In this document: positions 24,180 through 35,436 of the stretch, piece after piece
How positions within the stretch are numbered: position 1 is the stretch's first letter
Layout: the number at the start of each line of letters is the position of its first letter
Assembly: GCA_018257865.1 (NCBI GenBank)
Contig: JAEUBA010000065.1
Coordinates: forward strand, 1 to 64,000
Source: Stereocaulon alpinum
Taxonomy: Eukaryota > Ascomycota > Lecanoromycetes > Lecanorales > Stereocaulaceae
Reading direction: 5' to 3'
Length of the DNA stretch: 64,000 nucleotides
Notes under the pieces: model-generated
Told to the model about the DNA's origin: nothing
Database searches by the model: none
Seen by the model: the letters and a program-made list of their open reading frames with translations, nothing else
Translations under genes and position numbers: made by a program

Positions 24180-25250
24180 TCATCGATGGTGAACAAGTCC
24201 TCTAGCATGGAAAGATGACTTCGTGCAAGGCCAAGAGTAGGTTGTTGAAGGAAGGAATGGTAGGTAGGTGATGAGTTGAGATGAGGAAGACACCACGGTC
24301 GCAGCAACCCGCCATTGGCTCTCAGTCTATTCAACGATCTCGAGGTCTTGATGCAAGACGATGATGAAGACACTGAAGATGTAAAGGCGGATAATGAACT
24401 GTTCCTCGTTGCTGACTGGTGCTAGAACTCCTGGCTTGTCCACTAGCGATGAGAATTCGCTTGGTACAAGGCCAATAGTAGGTTGTCGAAGGAAGGACCT
24501 GTCGGTAGGCGATGAAGTGAGATAACGAAAACACCACGGTCCTAGTATCTTCCCATTGGCTCTCAGCGACGATGATGAGGAGATTCTGTTCGATGATCTC
24601 AAAGCCTTGACGCAAGACAATGATGGAGACTCTGTAAGATGTAGAGGAATGACAGTGAACTGTTCCTCATTGCTGACCGGTACTGAGACTCTTGCACTTT
24701 CATCTAGTGAGGAGAGATGATGTGGTACAAAGCCAATAGTAGGTTGGCGATGGAAGGATTTGTAGGCCAGGTATTGATGATTTGAGACAAGGAAACCACC
24801 ACGGTCGTAGTAATCTTCCATTGGCTCCCAGCCACGATGGTGACGCGGGTTAATGCGCCGAAATCCAGGTCTCGAGGAAAGGATCATAGGACCCTGAAGA
24901 TGCGGATGCTGGACAGTAAAGTGTTCCTTGTTGCTGACCGGTGATATGGTTTGTTGGGTTGTCGATGGAAGGAATGGTAGGTAGGTGTTGGTTTGACATA
25001 GTGAAAACACCACGGTCACAGTAACCATCCATTGGCTCTCAGCCACAATGATGAGGGGAGTCGTCCTTATTGCTAGTCGGTGCCAGAGATCTTGCATTCT
25101 CCACTAGTGAGGATAGATGACTTCGCACAGGACCAATAGTAGGTTGGCGAAGGAAGGACTTGTAGGTAGGCAATGAGTTGACACAACGAAACACCAACGG
25201 TCGCAAGAATCTCCCATCGGCTCTCACCCACGACGATCACGCAGGAAACC
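24180..25250 (-). repeat. degenerate tandem array with peptide-coding appearance, about 5 units
   Basis: Units recur with a core near 24229, 24469, 24733, 24952 (internally deleted) and 25131: (G)CCAATAGTAGGTTG, GGAAGGA, CACCACGGTC, then CATTGGCTCTCAG. Spacing is about 180-265 bases. On the minus strand the units give a shared peptide: LRANG/RADG, then SSPTY-SFLRQPTIG, then SHLSSLV, and SNEEQF in the better-preserved units. Two neighbouring units lie in one uninterrupted 256-codon frame (25097-24327). A second minus-strand frame is also open through much of the array, so which frame, if any, was coding is unresolved. Confidence 0.6.
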
Positions 25251-26175
25251 GCGACGAGACTTATGTCTTGTTGCGAGACAACGATGCAGACTCTAAAGAT
25301 CCAGAGGCAGGACAATGAAAGGATCTTTGTGTGGAACAAAGCTGCAACTCTGCTCTCACACTACGCGGTGAAGAATCAGCCACGTTCATGCGTAGCTCAG
25401 CTATGCGGAGAGCTCGTCGTGTGCAGGAAGAAGAACAAAAAGAAGATGATGATGATAATGACGAGAAGAGTGTCTGAGATCCCGAACGATACGGAGATCG
25501 ATGGCAAGAATTATCGTCAGCGGAGGGATAAGAGGCAGAAAGAGTGTTGTGGTCGAATTCAGGGGACAGTGAGGTTGTTGATCATGCCGAGAAAAACTAG
25601 GCAACAAGCTTACTCTAGTCTCAAGAGAGGTCCGGAACGTGCTGGAAGAGTAAGGTTAGTCTCACGCCATCCGACGCGGGTGGGGAGGAAGTTCTATGTC
25701 GGGGTATCCGGATGCAGTAGGGGAAGGAAGGAATATATTCATATATGGAACGTATGCATTGCTGATAAGAGATAGCCAGAGAGAAGACATCATGCTCAAG
25801 TCTAAGATAGATATGTAGACATGTTGGGTAGATGCGTCAACATATGACTTGACTTCTCTGTACTTGTATGTATATAAATCTTGTACTAAAGGCAAACATC
25901 GAAGTATGTGTTAGATAAGGACATTGGCCTTGACTAAGGTAGGATATGAAAGAAGTAGGGAAAGGAAAGTGTATATATACACGTACGAGAAGGTCAAAAG
26001 CCTTGTCAATAGCAAAGCCAAAGCTTGGAACTCTGATAGTGGAAGAAAGAGAAACATGGAGGCAGGAATCCTGGTTTTATAGATATCCATGGAGAACAGA
26101 AAGCCCTGGACGACCGTGAAGAAATAACGGCCTGGCTTGAAATTCCTATATGACAAGTCCTGCTTCATACAGTAA

Positions 26176-26600
26176 TACAGTTTGAGTGACAACGAATACT
26201 GTAGACGCTCACGTGAAGTGTCTTGTATCATGAAAATGCTGCTTGTTCCCCTGCAGTAGCCTTCACGGTCTGTGAATGCTGCTATCTCACATCCCAGGTT
26301 CTAATCCATGGAGCAACGCCAACCAAGTGATAATAGGTGCGGCGGACACTTAGGTGAAGTATCTTGTATCGTGACAACATGGCGTTTTCCCCCGAGATGG
26401 GCTTCATAGCTTGGGAATACTGCTATCCCACATCACTAACCCTACTTTATAAATTACATAACTTGAGTGATAATACGTACTGTAGATACCTAGGTTAATG
26501 TTTTGCACCGTAACCAATATCGCTTATTCCCATAAGGTAGGCTTCACAGCTCGTTAATACTGCTCGTTCCCTGATATCAAGCTTCATGGCTTATAATGCA
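26176..26600. repeat. degenerate ~140 base tandem repeat, three units
   Basis: Units begin near 26180, 26320 and 26460. Each contains (T)GAGTGA(C/T)AA, then (T/C)AGGTGAAGTATCTTG or a variant, then GGCTTCA(C/T)AGCT and AATACTGCT. Unrelated in sequence to the two upstream arrays. Confidence 0.6.
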
Positions 26601-27030
26601 GGATTCGGCAATATTTGCCTTTCGTTTTCATAATTTCGTTTGGTGTGTGAGGAATGGGCAAGGCTGAATTCGTGTCAGGTTTGAGCGTTGTAATAGCTAC
26701 CGATAGAACAATATACAAAGAATCCGAGCTGACAGTGCTAATCGAGCATGCGATCATAACGACAAACAAGATATCTTGCTTTGCTAGGCATAGAGGTATC
26801 CAGGCTCCATCGAAAGCTAGAAGTAAGTATCTCATAGCTAAATATACAGGTTCATTACAGTCAACATAAGCTCTAAGTCCCATAGGAACGACCCCTTTAC
26901 ATATATATTCAAGCCACCAACTGGACGATATTGGAGCAAGGCGAGCTGGGAACAAGTACCATATGGCTTGAACGCAAGTTAAGTACAAGCAATACAAGCT
27001 CCGAATTCCGTTGATATGCGCCACTTCCAT
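26584..27030 (-). CDS. possible small membrane protein or fragment, doubtful
   Basis: 148-codon frame starting with ATG at 27030. It contains three hydrophobic stretches long enough to span a membrane (around CLYLTCVQAIWYLF, VYLAMRYLLLAFDGAWIPL and ILFVVMIACSIST). No family is recognised, and the 3' end runs into the repeat array. It could be a decayed multi-span membrane protein. Confidence 0.25.
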   Translation of the reverse strand: MEVAHINGIRSLYCLYLTCVQAIWYLFPARLAPISSSWWLEYICKGVVPMGLRAYVDCNEPVYLAMRYLLLAFDGAWIPLCLAKQDILFVVMIACSISTVSSDSLYIVLSVAITTLKPDTNSALPIPHTPNEIMKTKGKYCRILHYKP

Positions 27031-27257
27031 CTATTTGAGAGGTCAATATGAGGCATCTTTCAGGGTTAAGAAGCTGAGAGTTGGCAAATCGCGTTGAAGG
27101 CACTGTTCCTGTCATGAGGCGTGAATTCGCCACCCTAAGACGGGTTAACCGGTTAGATATCGGCCTGATAACCTTTGTTTTGTCTGTATAGCGTACTTAT
27201 ACCGCGTCCCGGCCTTACTCAACTAGACCAAATAAGCTATCAGACAACATAGCAAAT

Positions 27258-28119
27258 ATGTCGTTACCACATCTTCCAATAGTAGAGCAAGACTCGTCTG
27301 CTAAAAGTAAGGGAAACATAGGGATCACACCCTTTGAAAAGCAGCTTTGTGAAGAAACTGTCAAAGCAACCCGTGAGCAGTGTATGGCGGAGATCAAGGA
27401 GCAGACACGAGAATTGAACAAGGTCAGTCGCGTCGTAGAAGCATAACAGATCGCGTACTTAGATACTGTACCTGACAATTTCTCAAGCAAAAGGAACAAT
27501 TCTGGGCAGAAAAGGCCACGGTAGCCGAGCTCGAAGTATGGGTGTCCCTCTCCTCACCAGTTTCTCCATGCAATCGCGTCTACCTACACTCGCTAACACC
27601 CTAGCTCGTGATTTCAGCGCAAGTACGAGGTTTCCGAAGCTGAAAGGAAGGGCCGGAAGGCAGAAAATGATGCGCTGAAAGAGCATAACAAGGAGTTGCT
27701 GGTGTGGCTTGACAACTTCGGGCAAGCAAACTTCAGGTCGCGCTAACCAGGTTGCAGGCATTGAATAAGAGCTTGCTGGAGAAGCTGTACGGGGAAATAG
27801 ATGACTCCAGACTGCCGAAGCAGGGCGTGGATTACAAAGAAGGTGGGAGGACACAGTCGTATGCTACCCACCCCCAATGACGAACCCAAAGGCCAGTGAA
27901 TTGATTACCGAGTAGTAAGATAATTACCATTCCGTTGAAGCGCCAGATGGACGAGCCTGATTCCACGACAAGACCTTCAAGGCCTAGGATCACGCTTTCA
28001 TTTGGGTCAGGGAAAGATGTGAGTGGTGGTAGTGGAGGGATGGATGCGTAACGACTCAGCGTCCAAGCGAGGGCAAGGGCAAAGGCAAAGGCAAAGGCAA
28101 GGTCGCTGTTAAAAGATAG
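27258..28119 (+). CDS. small coiled-coil protein with GK-repeat tail (gene model partial)
   Basis: Exons seen with confidence: 27258-27422 and 27488-27535, joined in phase by GT-AG introns to an exon starting at 27618. The last exon is probably 28060-28119, preceded by a GTGAGT...CAG intron. The protein is charged and heptad-like (ATREQCMAEIKEQTRELNK, EQFWAEKATVAELE, RKYEVSEAERKGRKAENDAL), then LTRLQALNKSLLEKLY. It ends in a Gly-Lys repeat (EGKGKGKGKGKGKVAVKR). The stretch 27690-27950 cannot be joined cleanly: the only obvious intron near 27695 would be 35 bases, and a TGA lies in the downstream frame. The gene may therefore be damaged, or my model wrong there. Function unknown. Confidence 0.5.
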
Positions 28120-28426
28120 GTAGTATCGTTGATCGTCGCATTATGCGTCCGAGAATAGCAAACGCAGGTTTATGACAATTGCATATGCGTTTGGCATGTG
28201 TACAGTCCTGAATGCTCGTCTCGAAGGGACAGCAGGCCCGCCTTCCCCATAGATTTGCTCCATGAGAATGATGTTGGCCAATCAGCGCTTGACGAGGCCA
28301 TGACAATGACTGTGGAACAGCTTGTCAAGCCCAGCACAGACATTGCAAGCGCTCGTAGATTGGGAAAGCTTATTGTCGGAAGACTAAGGGCCAGAGACCG
28401 TGTTCGAAAGCCGAGTGAGTCGAGCT

Positions 28427-30524
28427 TCACTGCAGCCAATCTTCAATCATGGTACGTACCGCCATCCACATCTTCCACGCTGGCGAAGTAGAGCCAGCAC
28501 TCCCCTTGCCCTCCCTAGCTGGCATAGCCCTAACGCTGTCCACCGGTCTTTGCCCTTGGACATCAGCCTCCGAAAACCAATTCCCATGCAACCCATAAGG
28601 CACTCTCTGCGGCAAATGCACCCTAGCGACGACATCTGTCATATTCTTCGCATCAATTACCCAGAGCTCGCTCTTAGCATCTGGCTTACACTCGCCATCT
28701 TCCGCAAGTTGAGACTCATCGAAGACATAGGCTACCAGCCATCCATCGTCCTCACTAAAACCGTCAGAGCGTGCAACAAAGCGCGATTCTTGCGTGTACC
28801 AGCCTTCTGGCATTTTGAAGATTTTGATGGGATCGTTAGAGTCTTTGCTTGCTAAGATATCCGCTATACTTCGCGTATCGACACAACCAGTGATTTGGGT
28901 TGGTGGGTCGCTGATGCCCCGCTCAATGAGCGTTTCTACATCCACTTTGACAAGGGCATTGATCTTGACGGCCCGGCCAAGGGCTGCGCCGAAGGAAGTT
29001 CCAGAAACGGAACAGCCGTAGATGTACTTTGCAGCGGACATCGATTGAGAATCACGGAGAGACGGGAATTCAAATGGGATAGTAGAAAGGGCCCACTGAT
29101 GTGTTATCAGATTGTCATTGCTAGCATCTGGTTCGAGCGAATGTAAGAGACAGAATTGATAGTAGTAAAGACGACATTGCTCCTCTTCTTGGAAAGCGGC
29201 CGGGATTTGGCGGGTCGGCGTTGGCACAGCCAGATTGCCTGCACTGAAAACAAGGGAGGCAGAAGTCAGGCGGCATGCAAGCATGTTTACCATTGAGATC
29301 CCCGGTAGTCCAGGTGTAGGGCTGGGGGCAGTAGAATTCCAAGAATTGGCAGTATGAAAGATGCAACAGGAATTCGTTTCGAACCAACGAACCTCTTGTG
29401 GTAGGTAGCGAGGGAAGATGCCGAAGCGAGAGCGGCTGGTAGGATCGTATTCCACCACTGGCCTGTTTTTGGCGAGGTTTATCGGATCGAGAGAGAGTGG
29501 AAGGTCCATGATGATTGTATGCGCTCTAGAAACGCCAAAGTCATGCATCATTTTTGCAGAGCTGATTCCCGGTACTGGAGTGTTCAGGATACGAGTCTGG
29601 GACGGTCTGTTCTTGTCTTGAGAAGGCTCATATGTCGGTGCCACGATAGAGTAGTTGATATAGGGTGGGACGAATGTTGAGTGGTAAAGGATGAGCTCTT
29701 TGGTGACGGGATCGACCCGAGGCTGGATGCTGTCAGCGCTTTGACGGCCGCCACCGAGTTGCTCGAACATACATGTGCAGTAGCCCATTCGCGCATCCAG
29801 CTAAGTAAGCCTGTTCCCCCAAAACCTGTCCCGAAGTCTGCTATTCCTTCTCCTTCGCTCTTTCCCCCATTGAACCATCCAATCGTCTCGAGTCCTGGAA
29901 GTGAGAAGCGCATCGGTGGACCGCTTTCGCAAGTCGCCAGTGCCCGCCCATCGTGATGTATGACCGCAGTATTGGCAACACTGATTTTCTTGATGGCTTG
30001 CTGCGAGCCGGGCAGATGTGACAGTATGACCAGCGCAATTGTTCGGAAGATTCGTAGTACAATAGTGAGCAGTGAGCTCATGGGATTGACGAGCGTAGCG
30101 ATGCTGGGTAGTATTGGAGTCTTAACAAAGGGTGAGTTCGTTGAGGATATGTAGACATCTGTCAAGACGTATTGATTGACGAATTCAGGTTGTATTTTCC
30201 CTTTCTCGCTGCTGCGTCGAAAAGACACACCGCTGAGCATGCCATCGCCGTCAAACCAGTGAGCGTCACGCCCAAGGGCCTCATTTGTCACCGGATTCCC
30301 TCCATTACGGACGTATTCTCCTCCTGCAAGCTCCTCTGGGATTCTACCGATATAGGTGCAAGGTGTGAGGGGTAGGGTTTGTTGGACAGGAGCGAAATTG
30401 CCAGAGAGGTAGCTGGTATACTCAATCAATATTGCTCTATCTACAGAAGGCTCGTTCCTCACGGATGACCACGTTTCTTTCCCTCGCCGAGGACTATCTG
30501 TTCTTCACCCAAAGCCTCAAGCAT
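28427..30524 (-). CDS. carX: carotenoid cleavage oxygenase, CarX-type (retinal-forming)
   Basis: Exons 30440-29773 and 29722-28427 are joined by a 50-base GTATGT...CCAG intron in phase. A five-codon first exon at 30524-30509 (68-base intron) supplies the start, because the second exon has no ATG before a stop; the model gives 659 residues. All four iron-binding histidines of the RPE65/carotenoid oxygenase family are visible: TAHPRVDP (about 228), MMHDFGV (288), IFHTANSW (351) and YGLHGNW (607). The N-terminal EYVRNGGNP and HWFDGDGML are family motifs. In Fusarium, CarX cleaves beta-carotene symmetrically to retinal. Clustering with carRA, carB and an opsin gene argues for CarX rather than the torulene-cleaving CarT. 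Divergent from carRA across 732 bases. Confidence 0.92.
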
Positions 30525-31256
30525 AGTATGGAGTCACTAAGATCAGTCACAGCTGTGCAGAGCCTGAGAAGTAGGGCGCTAGACATAGGCATGAAATGCG
30601 TCGCCCTACAACGGAAGCAATCCCCAGTGCCCCACGTCAGTCGCAGTGGCGAATGCGCATGTATCCTGTGGAGTTGGGAGACTCCCGTCGTGACGTGACC
30701 GAGAGCATCAAGTCGGAGCTTCACGGACAAAAACCTGCGTTGAGTTTGTCGTAATAATTGATGGAAGGACAAGGATGTGATACGGATCAATCAATGCCGC
30801 GGTTGATGTCAGAGGCAAACAGGCAAACAGGAGCTTTTTCCGATCTGACCGGAAGCGGCGACCTCGGCCACTAAATGCGCTAATGTGGACCCTTGTAGAT
30901 TTGAATGTTGCTGCTTTTACCGCCAGCAAGATGCAAATGAACCACTTCGTCATGGCGCATCTGGCGCATCTCCGGGAGTCCACCTCAGGTACCTGCTTGC
31001 CACAAAGCGTGTCAACAACAGCAACAGCAACATTGCAAAGACCAACAACGCTCGTTGAAGAATTGTCAATTATTCCAGTGAATCGTAATATGTTACATGC
31101 CCATGTTACGAAACCAAATTACCGAAGAAATCCTCCACGCCGCTGCCAACCCTGTTTTGCTTCACTAGTCTTCCCCGCTTCTCCCGCTTCCTGATGCCTT
31201 CATACCACCGAGTACCATGACTTTCGCAGTCCATCAACGCCGATGAACGACCAGAT
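30525..31256. promoter_or_regulatory. divergent carX/carRA promoter region
   Basis: This is the only non-coding DNA between the starts of carX (-) and carRA (+), so it must carry both promoters. I could not pick out a convincing light-response or TATA element by eye. Co-regulation by light is known for carotenoid clusters of other fungi and is inferred here from the arrangement. Confidence 0.6.
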
Positions 31257-33218
31257 ATGGGGTATGACTATGCCTTGGTGTATGTAAACAAAGTCCTACA
31301 ACAAAGTAAAGTCGTCTAACTTCCACAGTCACCTCCAATACACGATACCGCCGGCGGTAGCCCTGACCTTCTGCTACTACCCTCTCTCCACTTCTCTTGG
31401 GCTTTACAAGATCCTCTTCCTCATAACTGTATGTCTCTACTGGTCCTCTGAACGGTATGGAACTTACTTCCTGCAGATTGCTGTTGTTTCTACCACACCA
31501 TGGGATTCGTACCTGATCCACACGCGTATATGGACATATCCACCAAATGCCATTATCGGCCCCACTCTCTTTAGGATACCTGCAGAAGAGGTCTTCTTCT
31601 TCGTTATCCAAACCTACAATACCTCTCTCCTCTACCTACTTCTTAGCAAGCCTACATTCCATTCAGTCTTTCTCAGAGGACAGAAACTGCTCAATGGCGG
31701 AAGAAGACTGCGGCAGTGGAGATGGCTTGGTATCTTGGCAATAATCGGTGGCATTTCCACTGGCGTGGGACTGATTTTGAAAAAGGGGGAAGGCCTTTAC
31801 ATGGGCTTAATACTTGCATGGGCTGGTCCGTTTGTCTTGCTGCTTTGGTAAGACGGACGGTTTCCAAGTTTTGGAATGTGTGCTAATACGCGCCAGGAGT
31901 CTTGCATATCAATTAATATTGGAGCTTCCGCTCAGCAATACCCTAGTACCTATCGTTCTGCCCACTCTGTATCTATGGATCGTCGACACTCTGGCATTGA
32001 GACGAGGGACATGGGTCATCGAGTCGGGTACTAAGCTTGGATGGCACCTTTGGGAAGGACTTGAGATCGAGTATGTATCTAATGCAAAATTCATTTGGCA
32101 CTTGCTAACATGATTACAGAGAGGCTGTGTTCTTCCTAGTGACGAACGTGCTCATCGTCTTCGGTTTAGTCGCGTTTGACAACGCTTACGCCATCCTACA
32201 AACGTTTCCTACCATCTTTCCAACGGTTACCCCTCTCCCCTCGCCAGTTCTACTTATTCGAGCATTGCTTGTTCCTACGAGCGCCTACGACGATTATCGG
32301 ATAGAGGGACTGCAACAGGCTTTAGCACGGCTCAGAGCGAAGAGTCGAAGCTTCTACCTCGCTAGTGGAGTTTTCCAAGGTAGACTTCGGATAGATCTCG
32401 TAGTACTCTACTCTTTTTGCCGTGTTGCGGACGATCTAGTCGACGATGCTGCTTCAGTGAAGGAGGCTAGGCATTGGATTGTAAAGCTAAACGAATACCT
32501 GGACATCAGCTATGGAAAGGACCCTGACGTCAAGCATGCGGCTCTAGACCAGTTCATCGCTTCGACGTTCCCAGCTTTCGCTCAAGCTACGCTTACCTTT
32601 CTCCCAACGGCTTATCTCTCTCCACAACCTCTCTACGATCTTTTAAAAGGCTTCGAAACCGATCTCCTCTTCGGCTCCAGTATTCCCTCTCCCATACACG
32701 ACCAGCCTACCCTCCAGCTTTATGGTGCTCGTGTTGCAGGTACCGTTGCTGAAGCTTGCTTGGAACTCGTCTTTCATCACACAAGAACAAATGTACCAGA
32801 AAACCAGCGAAAACGCATTGCTCAGGCTGGAGGTCGTATGGGGATTGCCTTACAATATGTGAACATTGCACGCGACATCTCCGTCGATGCTTCCAATGGA
32901 CGTGTCTATCTTCCCACGACCTGGCTGGAGGAGGAGGGGTTGACACCCAAGGATGTCATCAAGGATCCCATCAGTCCTAAAGCTGAGGTCCTACGCCAGC
33001 GGCTCCTGGACAGCGCCATGACTATCTATCACGAAGCCAAAGCTGCCATCGAAGAACTACCACAGGAAGCCCGTGGACCGATGCGGGTCGCAGTCGAGAG
33101 CTACGTCGAGATCGGTCGAGTGCTCAGGGAGCCAGGATACGAGCTCAAAGCTGGTAGAGCCACAGTACCGAAGCTGAGAAGACTGAGAGTTGCCTGGAAG
33201 GCCTTGAACCAAAAGTAA
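31257..33218 (+). CDS. carRA: bifunctional lycopene cyclase/phytoene synthase
   Basis: Five exons: 31257-31279, 31329-31428, 31477-31847, 31897-32070, 32120-33218. The phases join to 588 residues. The N-terminal third is the membrane-bound CarR lycopene cyclase, with its twin domain signatures PWDSYLIH, EEVFFFVIQTYNTSLLY and, in the second unit, WEGLEIEEAVFFLVTN. From about residue 270 it is a phytoene synthase of the squalene/phytoene synthase family. Both Asp-rich substrate sites are present: DDLVDD at 327-332 and ARDISVDASNGR at about 474-485. It condenses two geranylgeranyl diphosphates to phytoene and later cyclises the desaturated product to beta-carotene. The first exon is only 23 bases (MGYDYAL), as is common for this gene. 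Length is normal and there are no defects. Confidence 0.96.
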
Positions 33219-33740
33219 TGCCAGCTGTACCAAGAATGGCGCTAAGGTTTCGATTTCATGCATGTAACGCGGTTGTAAATAATGTTCAAGATACCACTTT
33301 GTCCTATAGCTGTATTGGGCTATTGCCCTGATAATAGGTCTGTACATAGAAAATTGACCTTTTCACTCGAGTCCCCTCGGGGGTTCCTACTGGTTATTGA
33401 AAATGTTTCTCAGTTATGTAAAATATGTTGAGGTCATGTCTGCGCAGGCATGTGAAAAGCAGTCCAAGTGTTTGTGATGGGCCAGCAAGTTCACATTTCA
33501 CATGATATCTTCTTTTCTATGCTACTACAAGTTTATTTGACAATACTTACATATCGTACTCTCCAACCCATCTAAAACTCTCTTACTACGTCAAAACTGC
33601 AGTCAAAGCTTCGAGCAGTCAAAGCTTTGAGCACTTGAGTACCAGCATAGCTTAGACCCCAAAGTTCGAGTCCCGCTTCCATCACCACCACTATCAGCTA
33701 GGATCTGCTAGGATGGCATACGATTCAGGAAAAGTTCGCG
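33219..33740. other. intergenic, 3' flank of carRA
   Basis: Contains a short direct repeat (AGTCAAAGCTT near 33601 and 33618). No gene recognised. Confidence 0.5.
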
Positions 33741-35134
33741 GTGACCATTGAAAATCCGCCGTCATCGCATTTACCCACTGTGAAAGTTTACGTATCATGT
33801 TCACGTTCTCACGGAATGAGGAGTCCCCTAGCTGTTTTGGAAGTCACATTATCGCCTCCTAATTCGACCTACCAACGACAGACCCAGGCGAGACGTTTCC
33901 CAATAGTCAGTCTAGAAGCAATGCTATATGGACATCAATAGCGCGAGTGTGGGAGGCTTGCGCTAGAAGCTCTTTGATCAGAAGACCAGATGTTGTGGTT
34001 GACATGTTCCCGAAAAAATGGCCGGGCGAAGAGGAGCAGGCAGACTTTAAGATTATGATGGCAAACGTGGACTATAATAACTGGGTGAAAAATCTACTGC
34101 CGTTGGAAAGTATGTTCGAAGCCGACGCAGACGGTTTACCAGCGTTTCCCACCATTGATTAAGCAGACCTGATCAATGCCGGCGTACCTATAACACTAGG
34201 AAGAGGTGAATCGGAAGTGGTCCAACTACCAGGGGACCGCGACTTATTCTATGTCTTCAAAGGCGTTACCTTAGCCTCCGCATTAATAGACGGTACAACC
34301 GATTATGCAAAATGGTTATTCTACAATGAAAAAAACATAGTGCTTGATATGCCACCTCACCCCAACATCAAGGGCCCACCCGAATACTCGTCACAACCAC
34401 ACGCTAAGAGCCGAAGCGAGAATCTGTCATCTGCGGCACCCTCTACCCTTTCATGAAGAACGGAAGCCTAGCGGACGCCATCAAGAAACAGTCAAAGCTA
34501 CCTAAACCAACCTGGTCATTACACCAACTGGCGAAATGGTGTTCCCAACTCGCTTCCGCGGTCGAGCATTCGCATTTCGAGGCTGGGACATACCACATGG
34601 ATCTCAAGCCATCCAACATCCTGCTTGACGATAATGAGGATCTCATCGTGATAGACTGGGAACAGAGTGGTGCTACGATATACATGCGTGCACCTGAAAT
34701 CAATTACACTATGCATATTAAAGAAAGTGAAAGACTCGTCAATGTCGAAGATATTAATCTACAAACCCTACAAAACACCCCCGATCCCGGACTCAGGAGA
34801 CAACATGATAACATGGAATCACGAGTGCCCAAAAGCTGTTGAGAAAGCAGAAGTGTACGCGCTTGGAAAAACTATGTGGATGCTTTTGGCGCGCATTGCC
34901 GAAGGTCAAGCTTACCATACTTGGCAGAAAATTCCGGAAAAGATTCTCTGGAGAACGAAGAGCCAGCATGATGTGCCGCAGGATTAGAAGGACGTTATAA
35001 GGAGATGTGTATACGAAATTCCGAATAAGAGGGTTGACTCAAAAGAGTTGACGGACTTCTGCGAGATAACGGAGAGGAGGTTGAAGAAGGAGAGGGAGCA
35101 TTGGGAGAAAATAAAGGGGATGTCGAAAATTTAA
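33741..35134 (+). pseudogene. protein-kinase-like pseudogene
   Basis: Kinase features are spread over different frames. An N-terminal accessory region lies at 33947-34162, ending at an in-frame TAA and resuming in the same frame with FYVFKGVTLASALIDG to about 34400. A frameshift leads to CGTLYPFMKNGSLADAI, then the catalytic loop HMDLKPSNILLDD (HRD Arg replaced by Met) and the metal motif DWEQSG in place of DFG, to about 34760. A second frameshift leads to the C-lobe (KAEVYALGKTMWMLL), and one more stop occurs near 34987. The pattern resembles a fungal kinase-like family with DWE/DWEQ motifs. One nonsense and at least two frame changes make it non-functional as a single protein. The start is uncertain. 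Confidence 0.75.
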
Positions 35135-35422
35135 GGAGATAGAGGACATAATAATGATAAAGCTGGAGACTGTAGCACTATCGTAGGTTTACCGTATCAA
35201 CGCTCAAGCAGATGGATATTCCCCATAGCCAAAGCAAAAGTCTGTAACATCTCCCCCCCCCCAAGTATCCCAACCAACCAGCCAACACCTACTACGTAGC
35301 GACTTCTCATCATCTCTCCCCCCCAGCCCGCCCCAAGCATCCATCCATCCCCAGGAACCCCTCCCGCTCACCTCTCTCTAATTTACCGCTCCAAAAAGCT
35401 TCCCCCCAAACCCGAAAAGATT
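35135..35422. other. intergenic, pyrimidine-rich
   Basis: Plus strand is C/T-rich with homopolymer C runs near 35250. No gene seen. Confidence 0.5.
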
Positions 35423-35435
35423 AAAAAAAAAAAAA
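35423..35435 (-). terminator. RNA polymerase III terminator of tRNA-Pro
   Basis: A run of 13 A on the plus strand, i.e. 13 T on the minus strand, begins two bases after the end of the tRNA gene. Confidence 0.8.
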
Positions 35436-35436
35436 G

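Larger units (their letters stand above)
20076..27257. other. 7 kb gene-poor region with degenerate tandem repeat arrays
   Basis: No gene could be assembled here. The open frames present (for example 22453-23112 +, 24327-25097 -, 25263-25775 +) overlap one another on opposite strands, or arise from the repeat arrays listed separately (about 21000-22000, 23190-23315, 24180-25250, 26176-26600). Unlike the transposon blocks, it is not obviously RIP-damaged. Confidence 0.55.

Noticed and set aside
25263..25775. 170-codon plus-strand frame starting MSCCETT
   Set aside because: Begins inside the repeat array, is poly-Lys/Met rich by low complexity, and has no family resemblance.
33600..33700. tRNA-like B-box (GTTCGAGTCC) near 33668
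   Set aside because: No pairing T-stem, acceptor stem or anticodon arm could be folded around it.
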